Positions 55,375 through 63,926 of a stretch of 64,000 nucleotides of DNA are shown here, piece after piece (position 1 is the stretch's first letter; each line of letters starts with the position of its first letter). This DNA is from Streptococcus mitis B6 (lineage in GTDB: Bacteria; Bacillota; Bacilli; Lactobacillales; Streptococcaceae). The position numbers were made by a program, and so were the translations under genes. Below the pieces are notes generated by a model. That model did not search any database. It was not told the DNA's origin and saw only the letters and a program-made list of their open reading frames with translations. Where the stretch lies: NCBI RefSeq assembly GCF_000027165.1, contig NC_013853.1:806001-870000 (forward strand), written 5' to 3'.

Positions 55375-57342
55375 ATGAAATCGAAAAAGTGGCTCTTAAC
55401 AGCAGGAGTGGTCCTGAGTACAACAGCTCTTTTAGTGGCTTGTGGAAAAGCTGATAAAGAAGCAGATGCACCGACAACATTTTCATATGTCTATGCAGTA
55501 GATCCAGCATCTTTGGACTATAGTATAGCGACTCGTACATCTACAACAGATGTCATCGGGAACGTGGTTGATGGTTTGATGGAAAATGACCAATACGGAA
55601 ATGTTATTCCTTCCTTGGCTGAAGATTGGTCTGTCTCAAAAGATGGTTTGACTTATACCTACAAACTACGTAAAGGAGTTAAATGGTACACTTCTGAAGG
55701 TGAAGAATATGCAGAAGTAACAGCCCATGACTTTGTAACAGGATTGAAACACGTAGCTGACGGTAAGTCAGACGGTGTCTCTCTCATCCAAAATTCAATC
55801 AAGGGCTTGGATGCCTACATGACTGGTGAGACCAATGATTTCTCTACAGTTGGTGTTAAGGCCTTGGACGATTATACAGTTGAATATACCCTAAACAAAC
55901 CAGAAAGCTTCTGGAACTCTAAAGTCACCACAGCAACGATGTTGCCTGTAAATGAAGAGTTTTTGAAGGCGTCAGGTAAAGATTATGGAGCAGTTACTCC
56001 AGCAGGAATTCTCTACAATGGTCCTTATATCTTGAAGACCTTGACTTCTAAATCGTTAATTGAATACGAGAAAAACCCAAATTACTGGGATAAAGAAAAG
56101 GTAAAAATCGAGAAGATTAAATTGACTTACTACGATGGTTCTGATCAGGAATCGTTGATTCGTAGTTTCTCTTCTGGTGCCTATACGACAGCCCGTCTCT
56201 TCCCAAGTAGCTCAAACTTTGCTTCTACTTTAGAGCAATACGGAGATAAAATCACTTATAGCCCACAGGACTCAAGTAGTTATTACTTCACCTTTAACGT
56301 AAATCGTCAGTCATACAATAAAACTGCGAAAACAAGTGAGGAGCAAAAGACTTCTACAAAAGAAGCGATGCTTAATAAGGACTTCCGTCAAGCTATCAAT
56401 TTTGCCTTCAACCGCCATTCTTATGCTGCTCAGTTAAATGGTGAAGATGGGGCGGACAAGATTATTCGTAACAGTTTAGTTCCAGATAACTTCGTGCAAG
56501 CAGGTGGTAAGAACTTTGGTCAAATCGCTCAAGCAGAGTTGGTGAACTACGGTGACCAATGGAAAGGTGTTGAGCTAGTTGACGGTAAGGATTCTATCTA
56601 CAACCCTGACAAGGCTAAAGCTGCTTTCGAAAAAGCTAAGAAAGACTTGGAATCTAAAGGGGGAACATTCCCAATTCACTTGGATGTCCCAGTTGAACAA
56701 ACAGATACCATCGCCGTTCAACAAAGCAACTCTTTCAAACAGTCTATCGAATCAACTCTTGGTGCTGAAAATGTTGTCATCGACGTTCTTCAAATGACAG
56801 ATAATGAAAAGGAAACAATCACTTCTCAAGCGCGTGTTCCTTCTCAAAAAGACTATGATTTGAATAGTACAGGATGGGCTCCAAGTTATCAAGACCCAGC
56901 ATCTTATTTAACTATCATGGATCCTAAATCAGGTTCTGCTATGAAACACCTAGGTATCACTAAAGGAAAAGACAAGGATGTCGTAGCGAAACTTGGTTTG
57001 GATCAGTATAAGAAATTATTAGATGATGCGGATTCAGAAACTACGAATCTTGAAGAGCGTTATGAAAAATATGCCAAGGCTCAAGCTTGGTTGACAGATA
57101 GTTCATTATTGATGCCGACAGCCTCATCTGGTGGTTCACCAGTTGTAAGTAATGTCGTGCCATTCTCAAAACCATACTCACAAGTTGGTATTAAAGGTGA
57201 CCCATATATCTTTAAAGGAATGAAATTGCAAAAAGATATTGTTACAACAAAAGAATACGAAGAAGCACTGAAAAAATGGCAAAAAGAAAAATTGGAATCA
57301 AACGGTAAGTACCAAAAAGAACTAGAAAAACACATTAAGTAA
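55375..57342 (+). CDS. oligopeptide-binding lipoprotein (AmiA/AliA/AliB family)
   Basis: A 655-residue extracellular peptide receptor that hands peptides to the Ami permease encoded elsewhere. Signal peptide KSKKWLLTAGVVLSTTALLVAC ends in a lipobox. The SBP_bac_5 domain is clear: SLDYSIATRTSTTDVIGNVVDGLMEND, PSLAEDWSVSKDGLTYTYKLRKGVKW, YNGPYILKTLTSKSLIEYEKNPNYWD. The annotated TTG at 55372 is ignored in favour of ATG 55375 behind AAAGGAG. Closest to AliB in my memory, but which paralogue it is cannot be settled here. No permease or ATPase genes follow. Confidence 0.93.
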   Translation: MKSKKWLLTAGVVLSTTALLVACGKADKEADAPTTFSYVYAVDPASLDYSIATRTSTTDVIGNVVDGLMENDQYGNVIPSLAEDWSVSKDGLTYTYKLRKGVKWYTSEGEEYAEVTAHDFVTGLKHVADGKSDGVSLIQNSIKGLDAYMTGETNDFSTVGVKALDDYTVEYTLNKPESFWNSKVTTATMLPVNEEFLKASGKDYGAVTPAGILYNGPYILKTLTSKSLIEYEKNPNYWDKEKVKIEKIKLTYYDGSDQESLIRSFSSGAYTTARLFPSSSNFASTLEQYGDKITYSPQDSSSYYFTFNVNRQSYNKTAKTSEEQKTSTKEAMLNKDFRQAINFAFNRHSYAAQLNGEDGADKIIRNSLVPDNFVQAGGKNFGQIAQAELVNYGDQWKGVELVDGKDSIYNPDKAKAAFEKAKKDLESKGGTFPIHLDVPVEQTDTIAVQQSNSFKQSIESTLGAENVVIDVLQMTDNEKETITSQARVPSQKDYDLNSTGWAPSYQDPASYLTIMDPKSGSAMKHLGITKGKDKDVVAKLGLDQYKKLLDDADSETTNLEERYEKYAKAQAWLTDSSLLMPTASSGGSPVVSNVVPFSKPYSQVGIKGDPYIFKGMKLQKDIVTTKEYEEALKKWQKEKLESNGKYQKELEKHIK

Positions 57343-57347
57343 AGCAG

Positions 57348-57387
57348 AAAACTCTATATCAGACATGGAATGATATAGAGTTTTTTC
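57348..57387 (+). terminator. terminator of the peptide-binding lipoprotein gene
   Basis: AAAACTCTATATC / GATATAGAGTTTTTT, a strong 11-bp stem with six T. Confidence 0.88.
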
Positions 57388-57440
57388 TTGCTAGTTTTTG
57401 GATTTTCTTGTAAAATAGAAAAAGTGAAGAGAGGTATGAA

Positions 57441-57671
57441 ATGAGCAAGAAAGATAAAAAAATTGAAATTCAAATAGCAGATGCCAAGGTTAATGTAGGA
57501 AAAGACAGTTTTGAAGGTTATACATTGACTATCGGTAAAAAAGTTATCGGAGAAATTGCCGAATTAGATGGACAATTTGCCATTATAAAGAATGGGAATG
57601 TCGATAGTTTTTATAAAAAATTGGAAAAAGCTGTGGAAATTTTGATTGAAAATTATAATTTAGCAAAATAA
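57441..57671 (+). CDS. DUF2969 family small protein
   Basis: A 76-residue cytoplasmic protein of the DUF2969 family found in streptococci and lactobacilli; function unknown. It is rich in Lys and beta-strand forming: IEIQIADAKVNVGKDSFEGYTLTIGKKVIGEIAELDGQFAIIKNG, then a helix FYKKLEKAVEILIENYNLA. AGAGG precedes the ATG. It lies just before the tRNA pair. Predicted one beta-sheet domain, no membrane segment. Confidence 0.82.
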   Translation: MSKKDKKIEIQIADAKVNVGKDSFEGYTLTIGKKVIGEIAELDGQFAIIKNGNVDSFYKKLEKAVEILIENYNLAK

Positions 57672-57674
57672 GTC

Positions 57675-57703
57675 TTGTTTTTTTGAAATTTTCATGATAT
57701 AAT
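57675..57703 (+). promoter_or_regulatory. tRNA promoter
   Basis: TTGTTT, 17-bp spacer, TATAAT (57698-57703), ending 17 nt before the tRNA-Tyr 5' end. Confidence 0.6.
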
Positions 57704-57720
57704 AGTCCATGTTGATTGTA

Positions 57721-57801
57721 GGAGAGATAGCGAAGAGGCTAAACGCGGCGGACTGTAAATCCGCTCCTTCGGGTTCGGGGGTTCGAATCCCTCTCTCTCC
57801 A
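57721..57801 (+). tRNA. tRNA-Tyr (GTA)
   Basis: 81 nt. Acceptor GGAGAGA pairs with TCTCTCC, discriminator A at 57801; anticodon loop ACTGTAAAT with GTA; a long variable arm (about 13 nt, CCTTCGGG), as expected for Tyr in bacteria; T-loop GGTTCGAATCC. No CCA is encoded. Confidence 0.97.
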
Positions 57802-57810
57802 TTTCATCAA

Positions 57811-57882
57811 TGGGGTATAGCCAAGCGGTAAGGCAAGGGACTTTGACTCCCTCATGCGTTGGTTCGAATCCAGCTACCCCAG
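57811..57882 (+). tRNA. tRNA-Gln (TTG)
   Basis: 72 nt. Acceptor TGGGGTA pairs with TACCCCA, discriminator G at 57882; anticodon loop CTTTGAC with TTG, a standard glutamine anticodon and not a suppressor; T-loop GGTTCGAATCC. It is 9 nt from tRNA-Tyr, so they are co-transcribed. No CCA is encoded. Confidence 0.97.
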
Positions 57883-57910
57883 TTCTTAGGTAATAATCAA
57901 GATAAAAAGC

Positions 57911-57937
57911 AAAATATCTTAGGGTATTTTATTTTTA
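57911..57937 (+). terminator. probable tRNA terminator
   Basis: AAAATA-TCTTAGGG-TATTTTATTTTT, a short weak stem with a T-rich tail behind the tRNA pair. The remaining 57938-58043 leads into rpsA and holds no recognised element. Confidence 0.5.
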
Positions 57938-58043
57938 TAATTGAAAGACGTGAATGATATGAACATGTCCTTGCGGGTGCTTAGGAAAAAAATTATAAGT
58001 ATGTCAAGTTTAAGAAAAACTTGATTGTTGGAGGATTTTTTAG

Positions 58044-59246
58044 ATGAACGAATTTGAAGATTTGCTAAATAGCGTTAGCCAAGTTGAGACTGGTGATGTT
58101 GTTAGTGCTGAAGTATTGACAGTTGATGCGACTCAAGCTAACGTTGCAATCTCTGGAACTGGTGTTGAAGGTGTCTTGACTCTTCGCGAATTGACAAACG
58201 ATCGCGATGCAGATATCAATGACTTTGTTAAAGTAGGAGAAGTATTGGATGTTCTTGTACTTCGTCAAGTAGTTGGTAAAGATACTGATACAGTTACATA
58301 CCTTGTATCTAAAAAACGCCTTGAAGCTCGCAAAGCATGGGACAAACTTGTTGGCCGCGAAGAAGAAGTTGTTACTGTTAAAGGAACTCGTGCCGTTAAA
58401 GGTGGACTTTCAGTAGAATTTGAAGGTGTTCGTGGGTTTATCCCAGCTTCAATGTTGGATACTCGTTTCGTACGTAACACTGAGCGTTTTGTAGGTCAAG
58501 AATTTGATGCTAAAATCAAAGAAGTTGACGCTAAAGAAAACCGCTTCATCCTTTCACGTCGTGAAGTTGTTGAAGCAGCTACAGCAGCAGCTCGCGCTGA
58601 AGTATTCGGTAAATTGGCTGTTGGTGATGTAGTAACTGGTAAAGTTGCACGTATTACAAGCTTCGGTGCTTTCATCGACCTTGGTGGTGTTGATGGATTG
58701 GTTCACTTGACTGAATTGTCACATGAACGTAACGTATCACCAAAATCAGTTGTAACTGTTGGTGAAGAAATTGAAGTGAAAATCCTTGATCTTAACGAAG
58801 AAGAAGGACGTGTATCACTTTCACTTAAAGCAACAACACCTGGACCATGGGATGGCGTTGAGCAAAAATTGGCTAAAGGTGATGTAGTAGAAGGAACAGT
58901 TAAACGTTTGACTGACTTCGGTGCATTTGTTGAAGTATTGCCAGGTATCGATGGACTTGTTCATGTATCACAAATTTCACACAAACGTATTGAAAATCCA
59001 AAAGAAGCTCTTAAAGTTGGTCAAGAAGTTCAAGTTAAAGTTCTTGAAGTTAATGCAGATGCAGAGCGCGTATCACTTTCTATCAAAGCTCTTGAAGAGC
59101 GTCCAGCTCAAGAAGAAGGACAAAAAGAAGAAAAACGTGCTGCTCGTCCACGTCGTCCAAAACGTCAAGAAAAACGTGATTTCGAACTTCCAGAAACACA
59201 AACAGGATTCTCAATGGCTGACTTGTTCGGTGATATCGAACTTTAA
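58044..59246 (+). CDS. rpsA: 30S ribosomal protein S1
   Basis: RNA-binding ribosomal protein that helps recruit mRNAs with structured or weak starts. 400 residues with four S1 OB-fold domains (about 15-85, 105-170, 190-260, 275-345), shorter than the six-domain E. coli form, normal for Firmicutes. Typical motifs are ITSFGAFIDLGGVDGLVHLTELSH and LTDFGAFVEVLPGIDGLVHVSQISH. The acidic/basic tail EERPAQEEGQKEEKRAARPRRPKR ends it. GGAGG precedes the ATG. Strong terminator after the stop. Confidence 0.96.
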   Translation: MNEFEDLLNSVSQVETGDVVSAEVLTVDATQANVAISGTGVEGVLTLRELTNDRDADINDFVKVGEVLDVLVLRQVVGKDTDTVTYLVSKKRLEARKAWDKLVGREEEVVTVKGTRAVKGGLSVEFEGVRGFIPASMLDTRFVRNTERFVGQEFDAKIKEVDAKENRFILSRREVVEAATAAARAEVFGKLAVGDVVTGKVARITSFGAFIDLGGVDGLVHLTELSHERNVSPKSVVTVGEEIEVKILDLNEEEGRVSLSLKATTPGPWDGVEQKLAKGDVVEGTVKRLTDFGAFVEVLPGIDGLVHVSQISHKRIENPKEALKVGQEVQVKVLEVNADAERVSLSIKALEERPAQEEGQKEEKRAARPRRPKRQEKRDFELPETQTGFSMADLFGDIEL

Positions 59247-59263
59247 TCAAATTGAAAATTCAC

Positions 59264-59306
59264 AAAATCCTTTGTTTACTAAACAAGGGATTTTTCTTTT
59301 TTCTGT
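59264..59306 (+). terminator. rpsA terminator
   Basis: AAAATCCTTTGTTT-ACT-AAACAAGGGATTTTT followed by a T-rich run. Confidence 0.87.
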
Positions 59307-59319
59307 AAACCTTTTTTGA

Positions 59320-59331
59320 TATAATAGTTCT
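59320..59331 (+). promoter_or_regulatory. -10 box giving a leaderless fRMsr-dnaX mRNA
   Basis: GATATAAT (TATAAT at 59320-59325) is 6 nt before the ATG at 59332. Confidence 0.7.
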
Positions 59332-59829
59332 ATGTTAGAATCAGAAAAACAATCACGTTATCAAATGTTAAATGAAGAGCTCTCTTTTTTATTGGAAGGC
59401 GAAACCAATGTTTTGGCTAATCTTTCCAATGCCAGTGCTCTTCTAAAATCACGCTTTCCTAATACCGTATTTGCAGGCTTTTATCTGTTCGATGGAAAGG
59501 AATTGGTTTTAGGTCCTTTCCAAGGAGGTGTTTCCTGCATCCGTATTGCACTAGGCAAGGGTGTTTGTGGTGAGGCAGCCTACTTTCAGGAAACTGTTCT
59601 GGTTGGTGATGTAACAACTTATCCCAACTATATTTCTTGTGATAGTCGAGCTAAAAGTGAAATTGTTGTGCCGATGGTAAAGAATGGTCAATTACTTGGA
59701 GTTCTGGATTTGGATTCTTCAGAGATTGATGATTATGATGCTATGGACCGAGATTATTTGGAACAATTTGTCGCTATTTTGCTTGAAAAGACAGAATGGG
59801 ACTTTACAATGTTTGGGGAGAAAGCCTAA
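59332..59829 (+). CDS. free methionine-(R)-sulfoxide reductase (GAF domain)
   Basis: A 165-residue GAF-domain enzyme reducing free Met-R-sulfoxide with thioredoxin, protecting against oxidants such as the peroxide streptococci make. The signature is [49 protein letters not shown], with the three catalytic/resolving cysteines in SCIRI, GVCGEA and ISCDS. Starts at an ATG 6 nt after a -10 box (leaderless). The stop overlaps the dnaX start, so it heads that operon. Confidence 0.92.
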   Translation: MLESEKQSRYQMLNEELSFLLEGETNVLANLSNASALLKSRFPNTVFAGFYLFDGKELVLGPFQGGVSCIRIALGKGVCGEAAYFQETVLVGDVTTYPNYISCDSRAKSEIVVPMVKNGQLLGVLDLDSSEIDDYDAMDRDYLEQFVAILLEKTEWDFTMFGEKA

Positions 59830-61484
59830 TGTATCAAGCACTTTATCGAAAATATAGAAGTCAAAATTTCTCCCAGTTGGTTGGTCAAGAAGTTGTGGCT
59901 AAGACTCTTAAACAAGCGGTGGAGCAAGAGAAAATAAGTCATGCCTATCTTTTTTCTGGTCCACGTGGAACGGGAAAAACCAGTGTAGCTAAGATTTTTG
60001 CCAAAGCTATGAACTGTCCAAATCAAGTGGGGGGGGAACCTTGTAATAACTGTTATATTTGTCAAGCAGTGACAGATGGTAGTTTAGAAGATGTCATTGA
60101 AATGGATGCGGCTTCTAATAATGGGGTAGATGAAATTCGTGAAATTCGTGATAAATCTACCTACGCCCCTAGTCTTGCCCGTTATAAGGTTTATATCATA
60201 GACGAGGTTCACATGCTGTCTACAGGGGCTTTTAATGCCCTCCTAAAGACGCTGGAAGAACCAACACAGAATGTAGTCTTTATTTTGGCTACTACTGAAT
60301 TGCACAAGATTCCTGCTACTATTCTATCTCGTGTGCAACGTTTTGAGTTTAAATCAATTAAGACACAGGATATTAAGGAACATATCCACTATATCTTAGA
60401 AAAAGAAAATATCAGTTCTGAACCAGAGGCTGTGGAAATCATTGCCAGACGGGCTGAAGGTGGAATGCGGGACGCCTTGTCTATTTTGGATCAAGCCCTG
60501 AGTTTGACACAGGGAAATGAATTGACGACTGCCATCTCTGAAGAAATTACTGGCACCATTAGCCTATCAGCCTTGGATGATTATGTGGCTGCCTTGTCTC
60601 AACAGGATGTTACCAAGGCCTTGTCTTGCTTAAATCTTCTTTTTGATAATGGTAAGAGCATGACCCGTTTTGTGACCGATCTTTTGCACTATTTAAGAGA
60701 CTTGTTAATTGTTCAAACAGGTGGAGAAAACACTCATCATAGTCCAGTCTTTGTAGAAAATTTGGCACTTCCTCAAGAAAATCTGTTTGAAATGATTCGC
60801 TTAGCGACAGTGAGTTTAGCAGATATTAAGTCTAGTTTGCAGCCCAAGATTTATGCTGAGATGATGACTATTCGTTTGACGGAAATTAAACCTGAACCAG
60901 CTCTTTCAGGAGCGGTTGAACATGAAATTGCTTCGTTGAGACAGGAAATTGCCCGTCTCAAACAAGAACTTGCAAATGTGGGAACTGTAGCCAAGCCAAC
61001 AAGTCCAGTACCTACCCGCCCAGCAGCAGGCCAGACAGTCTATCGTGTGGATCGCAATAAAGTGCAATCTATCTTGCAAGAGGCTGTCGAAAATCCTGAT
61101 TTAGCACGTCAAAATCTGATTCGCTTACAGAATGCCTGGGGAGAGGTGATTGAAAGTCTAGGAGGCCCTGATAAGGCTTTGCTAGTTGGTTCTCAACCGG
61201 TTGCGGCCAATGAACACCATGCTATTCTTGCTTTTGAGTCTAACTTCAATGCTGGTCAAACCATGAAACGAGACAATCTCAACACCATGTTTGGCAATAT
61301 CCTCAGTCAGGCAGCAGGTTTTTCACCTGAGATTTTAGCCATTTCCATGGAGGAATGGAAAGAAGTTCGCGCAGCCTTTTCAGCCAAAGCCAAATCTTCT
61401 CAAACTGAAAAAGAAGCAGAAGAAAACCTGATTCCAGAAGGATTTGAATTTTTGGCTGATAAAGTGAAGGTAGAGGAAGACTAA
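59829..61484 (+). CDS. dnaX: DnaX, DNA polymerase III subunit gamma/tau
   Basis: Clamp-loader ATPase of the replisome (551 residues). Walker A SGPRGTGKTSVAKIFAKAMNC, four zinc-binding cysteines in CPNQVGGEPCNNCYIC, Walker B VYIIDEVHML, sensor LATTELHKIPATI and the RFC-box SRVQRF are visible; the C-terminal third is variable and charged. The ATG at 59829 overlaps the previous stop by one base; an in-frame ATG at 59796 lies inside the upstream gene. No A-run slippage site was evident, so tau alone may be made. Confidence 0.95.
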   Translation: MYQALYRKYRSQNFSQLVGQEVVAKTLKQAVEQEKISHAYLFSGPRGTGKTSVAKIFAKAMNCPNQVGGEPCNNCYICQAVTDGSLEDVIEMDAASNNGVDEIREIRDKSTYAPSLARYKVYIIDEVHMLSTGAFNALLKTLEEPTQNVVFILATTELHKIPATILSRVQRFEFKSIKTQDIKEHIHYILEKENISSEPEAVEIIARRAEGGMRDALSILDQALSLTQGNELTTAISEEITGTISLSALDDYVAALSQQDVTKALSCLNLLFDNGKSMTRFVTDLLHYLRDLLIVQTGGENTHHSPVFVENLALPQENLFEMIRLATVSLADIKSSLQPKIYAEMMTIRLTEIKPEPALSGAVEHEIASLRQEIARLKQELANVGTVAKPTSPVPTRPAAGQTVYRVDRNKVQSILQEAVENPDLARQNLIRLQNAWGEVIESLGGPDKALLVGSQPVAANEHHAILAFESNFNAGQTMKRDNLNTMFGNILSQAAGFSPEILAISMEEWKEVRAAFSAKAKSSQTEKEAEENLIPEGFEFLADKVKVEED

Positions 61485-61499
61485 AGAAAGATTTCATGA

Positions 61500-61511
61500 T
61501 ACAATAAGTTT
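61500..61511 (+). promoter_or_regulatory. -10 box 6 nt before the DUF3272 start
   Basis: GATACAAT (TACAAT at 61500-61505) lies 6 nt before ATG 61512; no ribosome site fits. It could also be read from the dnaX transcript. Confidence 0.45.
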
Positions 61512-61706
61512 ATGAATAGACAACAATTTATTATTATGGCGCTGTTTACAGCTGCTGAGACCTATTTTTTCAATGAAGCCTGGATGACGGGGCGCTATAT
61601 TATGGCAGCCTTTTGGGCCATTTTGCTCTTCAGAAATTTTCGAGTCAGTTATGTGATGGGCAAAATCGTCGATGTCATTGACCAACATTTAAAAGGAAAA
61701 GACTAG
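61512..61706 (+). CDS. DUF3272-type small membrane protein
   Basis: A 64-residue protein with two close membrane helices (residues about 5-22 and 27-44; FIIMALFTAAETYFF and GRYIMAAFWAILLF) and a cytoplasmic, amphipathic tail (GKIVDVIDQHLKGKD). It belongs to the streptococcal DUF3272 type found between dnaX and suf in pneumococcus, as far as I recall. Function unknown. Its start lies just after a -10-like box. Confidence 0.78.
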   Translation: MNRQQFIIMALFTAAETYFFNEAWMTGRYIMAAFWAILLFRNFRVSYVMGKIVDVIDQHLKGKD

Positions 61707-61729
61707 CCCTCAGCTTCCAGACAAAATCA

Positions 61730-61750
61730 AAGCCTTTTAGGCTTTTTTTT
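61730..61750 (+). terminator. terminator before the suf operon
   Basis: AAAGCC-TTTTA-GGCTTTTTTTT, followed within a few bases by the probable suf promoter (TATACT). Confidence 0.8.
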
Positions 61751-61855
61751 GTTATACTATAAAAGTATATTTATTGACCTTTTACTCTATTTCTGGGGAA
61801 ATCAGACGTTTTTCTAGTAAGTACTGTAAAGGTCTTGAAAAAGAAAGGAACTATC

Positions 61856-62626
61856 ATGTCAGTATTAGAGATCAAAGATCTTCACGTTGAGATTGAAGGA
61901 AAAGAAATTTTAAAAGGGGTTAACCTGACCCTGAAAACAGGCGAAATTGCCGCTATCATGGGACCAAATGGTACTGGTAAATCGACTCTTTCTGCCGCTA
62001 TCATGGGAAATCCAAACTATGAAGTAACCAAAGGTGAAGTCTTGTTTGATGGCGTAAACATCCTTGAGTTGGAAGTGGACGAGCGTGCGCGTATGGGACT
62101 TTTCCTTGCTATGCAATACCCATCAGAAATTCCTGGAATTACTAACGCTGAATTTCTTCGTGCAGCCATGAATGCTGGTAAAGAAGATGATGAAAAGACT
62201 TCAGTTCGTGAGTTCATCACTAAACTAGACGAGAAGATGGAATTGCTCAACATGAAAGAAGAAATGGCAGAGCGTTACCTCAACGAAGGTTTCTCTGGTG
62301 GTGAGAAAAAACGTAATGAGATTCTTCAACTTTTGATGTTGGAACCAACATTCGCTCTTCTTGATGAGATTGACTCTGGCCTTGATATTGATGCCCTTAA
62401 AGTTGTTTCTAAAGGTGTTAATGCCATGCGTGGTGAAGGCTTTGGTGCTATGATTATCACTCACTACCAACGTCTTTTGAACTACATCACACCAGATGTG
62501 GTACACGTGATGATGGAAGGTCGTGTTGTTCTTTCTGGCGGTCCAGAATTGGCTGCGCGTTTGGAACGTGAAGGATACGCAAAACTAGCTGAAGAACTTG
62601 GCTACGACTACAAGGAAGAATTGTAA
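61856..62626 (+). CDS. sufC: SufC, Fe-S cluster assembly ATPase
   Basis: Soluble ABC-type ATPase of the SufBCD scaffold. 256 residues. Walker A MGPNGTGKSTLSAAIMG, a Q-loop variant AMQYPSEIPG, signature FSGGEKKRNEILQLL and Walker B FALLDEIDSGLDIDALK are typical of SufC. The start at 61856 follows GAAAGGA; a longer frame begins at 61835 without a site. It is the first gene of the suf operon: sufD follows after 27 nt. Confidence 0.96.
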   Translation: MSVLEIKDLHVEIEGKEILKGVNLTLKTGEIAAIMGPNGTGKSTLSAAIMGNPNYEVTKGEVLFDGVNILELEVDERARMGLFLAMQYPSEIPGITNAEFLRAAMNAGKEDDEKTSVREFITKLDEKMELLNMKEEMAERYLNEGFSGGEKKRNEILQLLMLEPTFALLDEIDSGLDIDALKVVSKGVNAMRGEGFGAMIITHYQRLLNYITPDVVHVMMEGRVVLSGGPELAARLEREGYAKLAEELGYDYKEEL

Positions 62627-62653
62627 TTCCCTCGTGTCTTTTAGGAGAAGTAA

Positions 62654-63916
62654 ATGACTAAAGAAAATATTAAACTTTTTTCAGAAATGCACGCTGAACC
62701 AAGCTGGTTGGCTGATCTCCGTCAAAAAGCTTTTGACAAGATTGATACTTTGGAATTACCAGATATTGAGCGTGTCAAATTCCACCGTTGGAATCTGGGT
62801 GATGGAACGATTACAGAAAGTGAGCCCTCAGCAAATGTCCCAGATTTCACTGCACTAGATAATCACTTGAAGTTGGTGCAAGTAGGAACTCAAACTGTTT
62901 TTGAGCAAATTCCAGTTGAGTTGGCTGAACAGGGTGTCGTCTTTACAGATTTTCACTCAGCTTTAGAAGAAATTCCAGAGCTTATTGAGGAATTCTTCAT
63001 GTCATCTGTCAAGTATGACGATGATAAGTTGGCAGCCTACCATACAGCTTATTTCAATAGTGGTGCCGTTCTCTACATTCCTGATAATGTTGAGATTAAA
63101 GAACCAATCGAAGGAATTTTCTATCAAGACAGCGATAGCGATGTGCCGTTTAACAAGCATATTATGATTATCGCTGGTAAAAATTCTAAGATTAGTTATC
63201 TGGAGCGTTTAGAGTCACGCGGTGAAGGAAGTGCCAAAGCAACTGCTAATATCACAGTAGAAGTAATAGCACGTTCTGGAGCTCAAGTCAAATTTGCTGC
63301 GATCGACCGTCTAGGTGAAAACGTCACTGCCTACATTAGCCGTCGTGGTAAATTAGGTAACGATGCAAGCATTGACTGGGCAATTGGTGTCATGAACGAA
63401 GGGAATGTCGTTGCGGATTTTGATAGCGACTTGATTGGTAACGGTAGCCATGCCGACCTTAAAGTTGTAGCTCTTTCAAGTGGCCGTCAGGTACAAGGGA
63501 TTGATACCCGAGTAACTAACTATGGTTGCAACTCAATCGGAAATATCCTCCAACATGGGGTTATTCTTGAAAAAGCAACCTTGACATTCAATGGTATTGG
63601 CCACATTATCAAGGGAGCTAAGGGAGCAGATGCGCAACAAGAGAGCCGTGTTCTCATGCTTTCAGACCAAGCGCGTTCAGATGCCAATCCAATTCTTTTG
63701 ATTGATGAAAATGACGTAACTGCAGGACACGCGGCTTCTATCGGTCAGGTAGATCCAGAAGACATGTACTACCTCATGAGCCGTGGCTTGGATAAGGCAA
63801 CTGCAGAACGTTTGGTTGTTCGTGGTTTCCTTGGATCTGTTATCGTTGAGATTCCAGTCAAGGAAGTTCGTGATGAAATGATTGCAACTATCGAAGAAAA
63901 ATTGTCAAAACGCTAA
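62654..63916 (+). CDS. sufD: SufD, Fe-S cluster assembly scaffold protein
   Basis: Beta-helix scaffold subunit that pairs with SufB and SufC. 420 residues. The start is a helical N-terminal domain (AEPSWLADLRQKAFDKIDTLELP), then a repetitive beta-helix core, ending in the SufBD motif ESRVLMLSDQARSDANPILLIDENDVTAGHAASIGQVDPEDMYYLMSRGL with the conserved His. Ribosome site AGGAG at 62642. sufS follows after 10 nt. No frame damage. Confidence 0.95.
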   Translation: MTKENIKLFSEMHAEPSWLADLRQKAFDKIDTLELPDIERVKFHRWNLGDGTITESEPSANVPDFTALDNHLKLVQVGTQTVFEQIPVELAEQGVVFTDFHSALEEIPELIEEFFMSSVKYDDDKLAAYHTAYFNSGAVLYIPDNVEIKEPIEGIFYQDSDSDVPFNKHIMIIAGKNSKISYLERLESRGEGSAKATANITVEVIARSGAQVKFAAIDRLGENVTAYISRRGKLGNDASIDWAIGVMNEGNVVADFDSDLIGNGSHADLKVVALSSGRQVQGIDTRVTNYGCNSIGNILQHGVILEKATLTFNGIGHIIKGAKGADAQQESRVLMLSDQARSDANPILLIDENDVTAGHAASIGQVDPEDMYYLMSRGLDKATAERLVVRGFLGSVIVEIPVKEVRDEMIATIEEKLSKR

Positions 63917-63926
63917 GGGGTAGCCT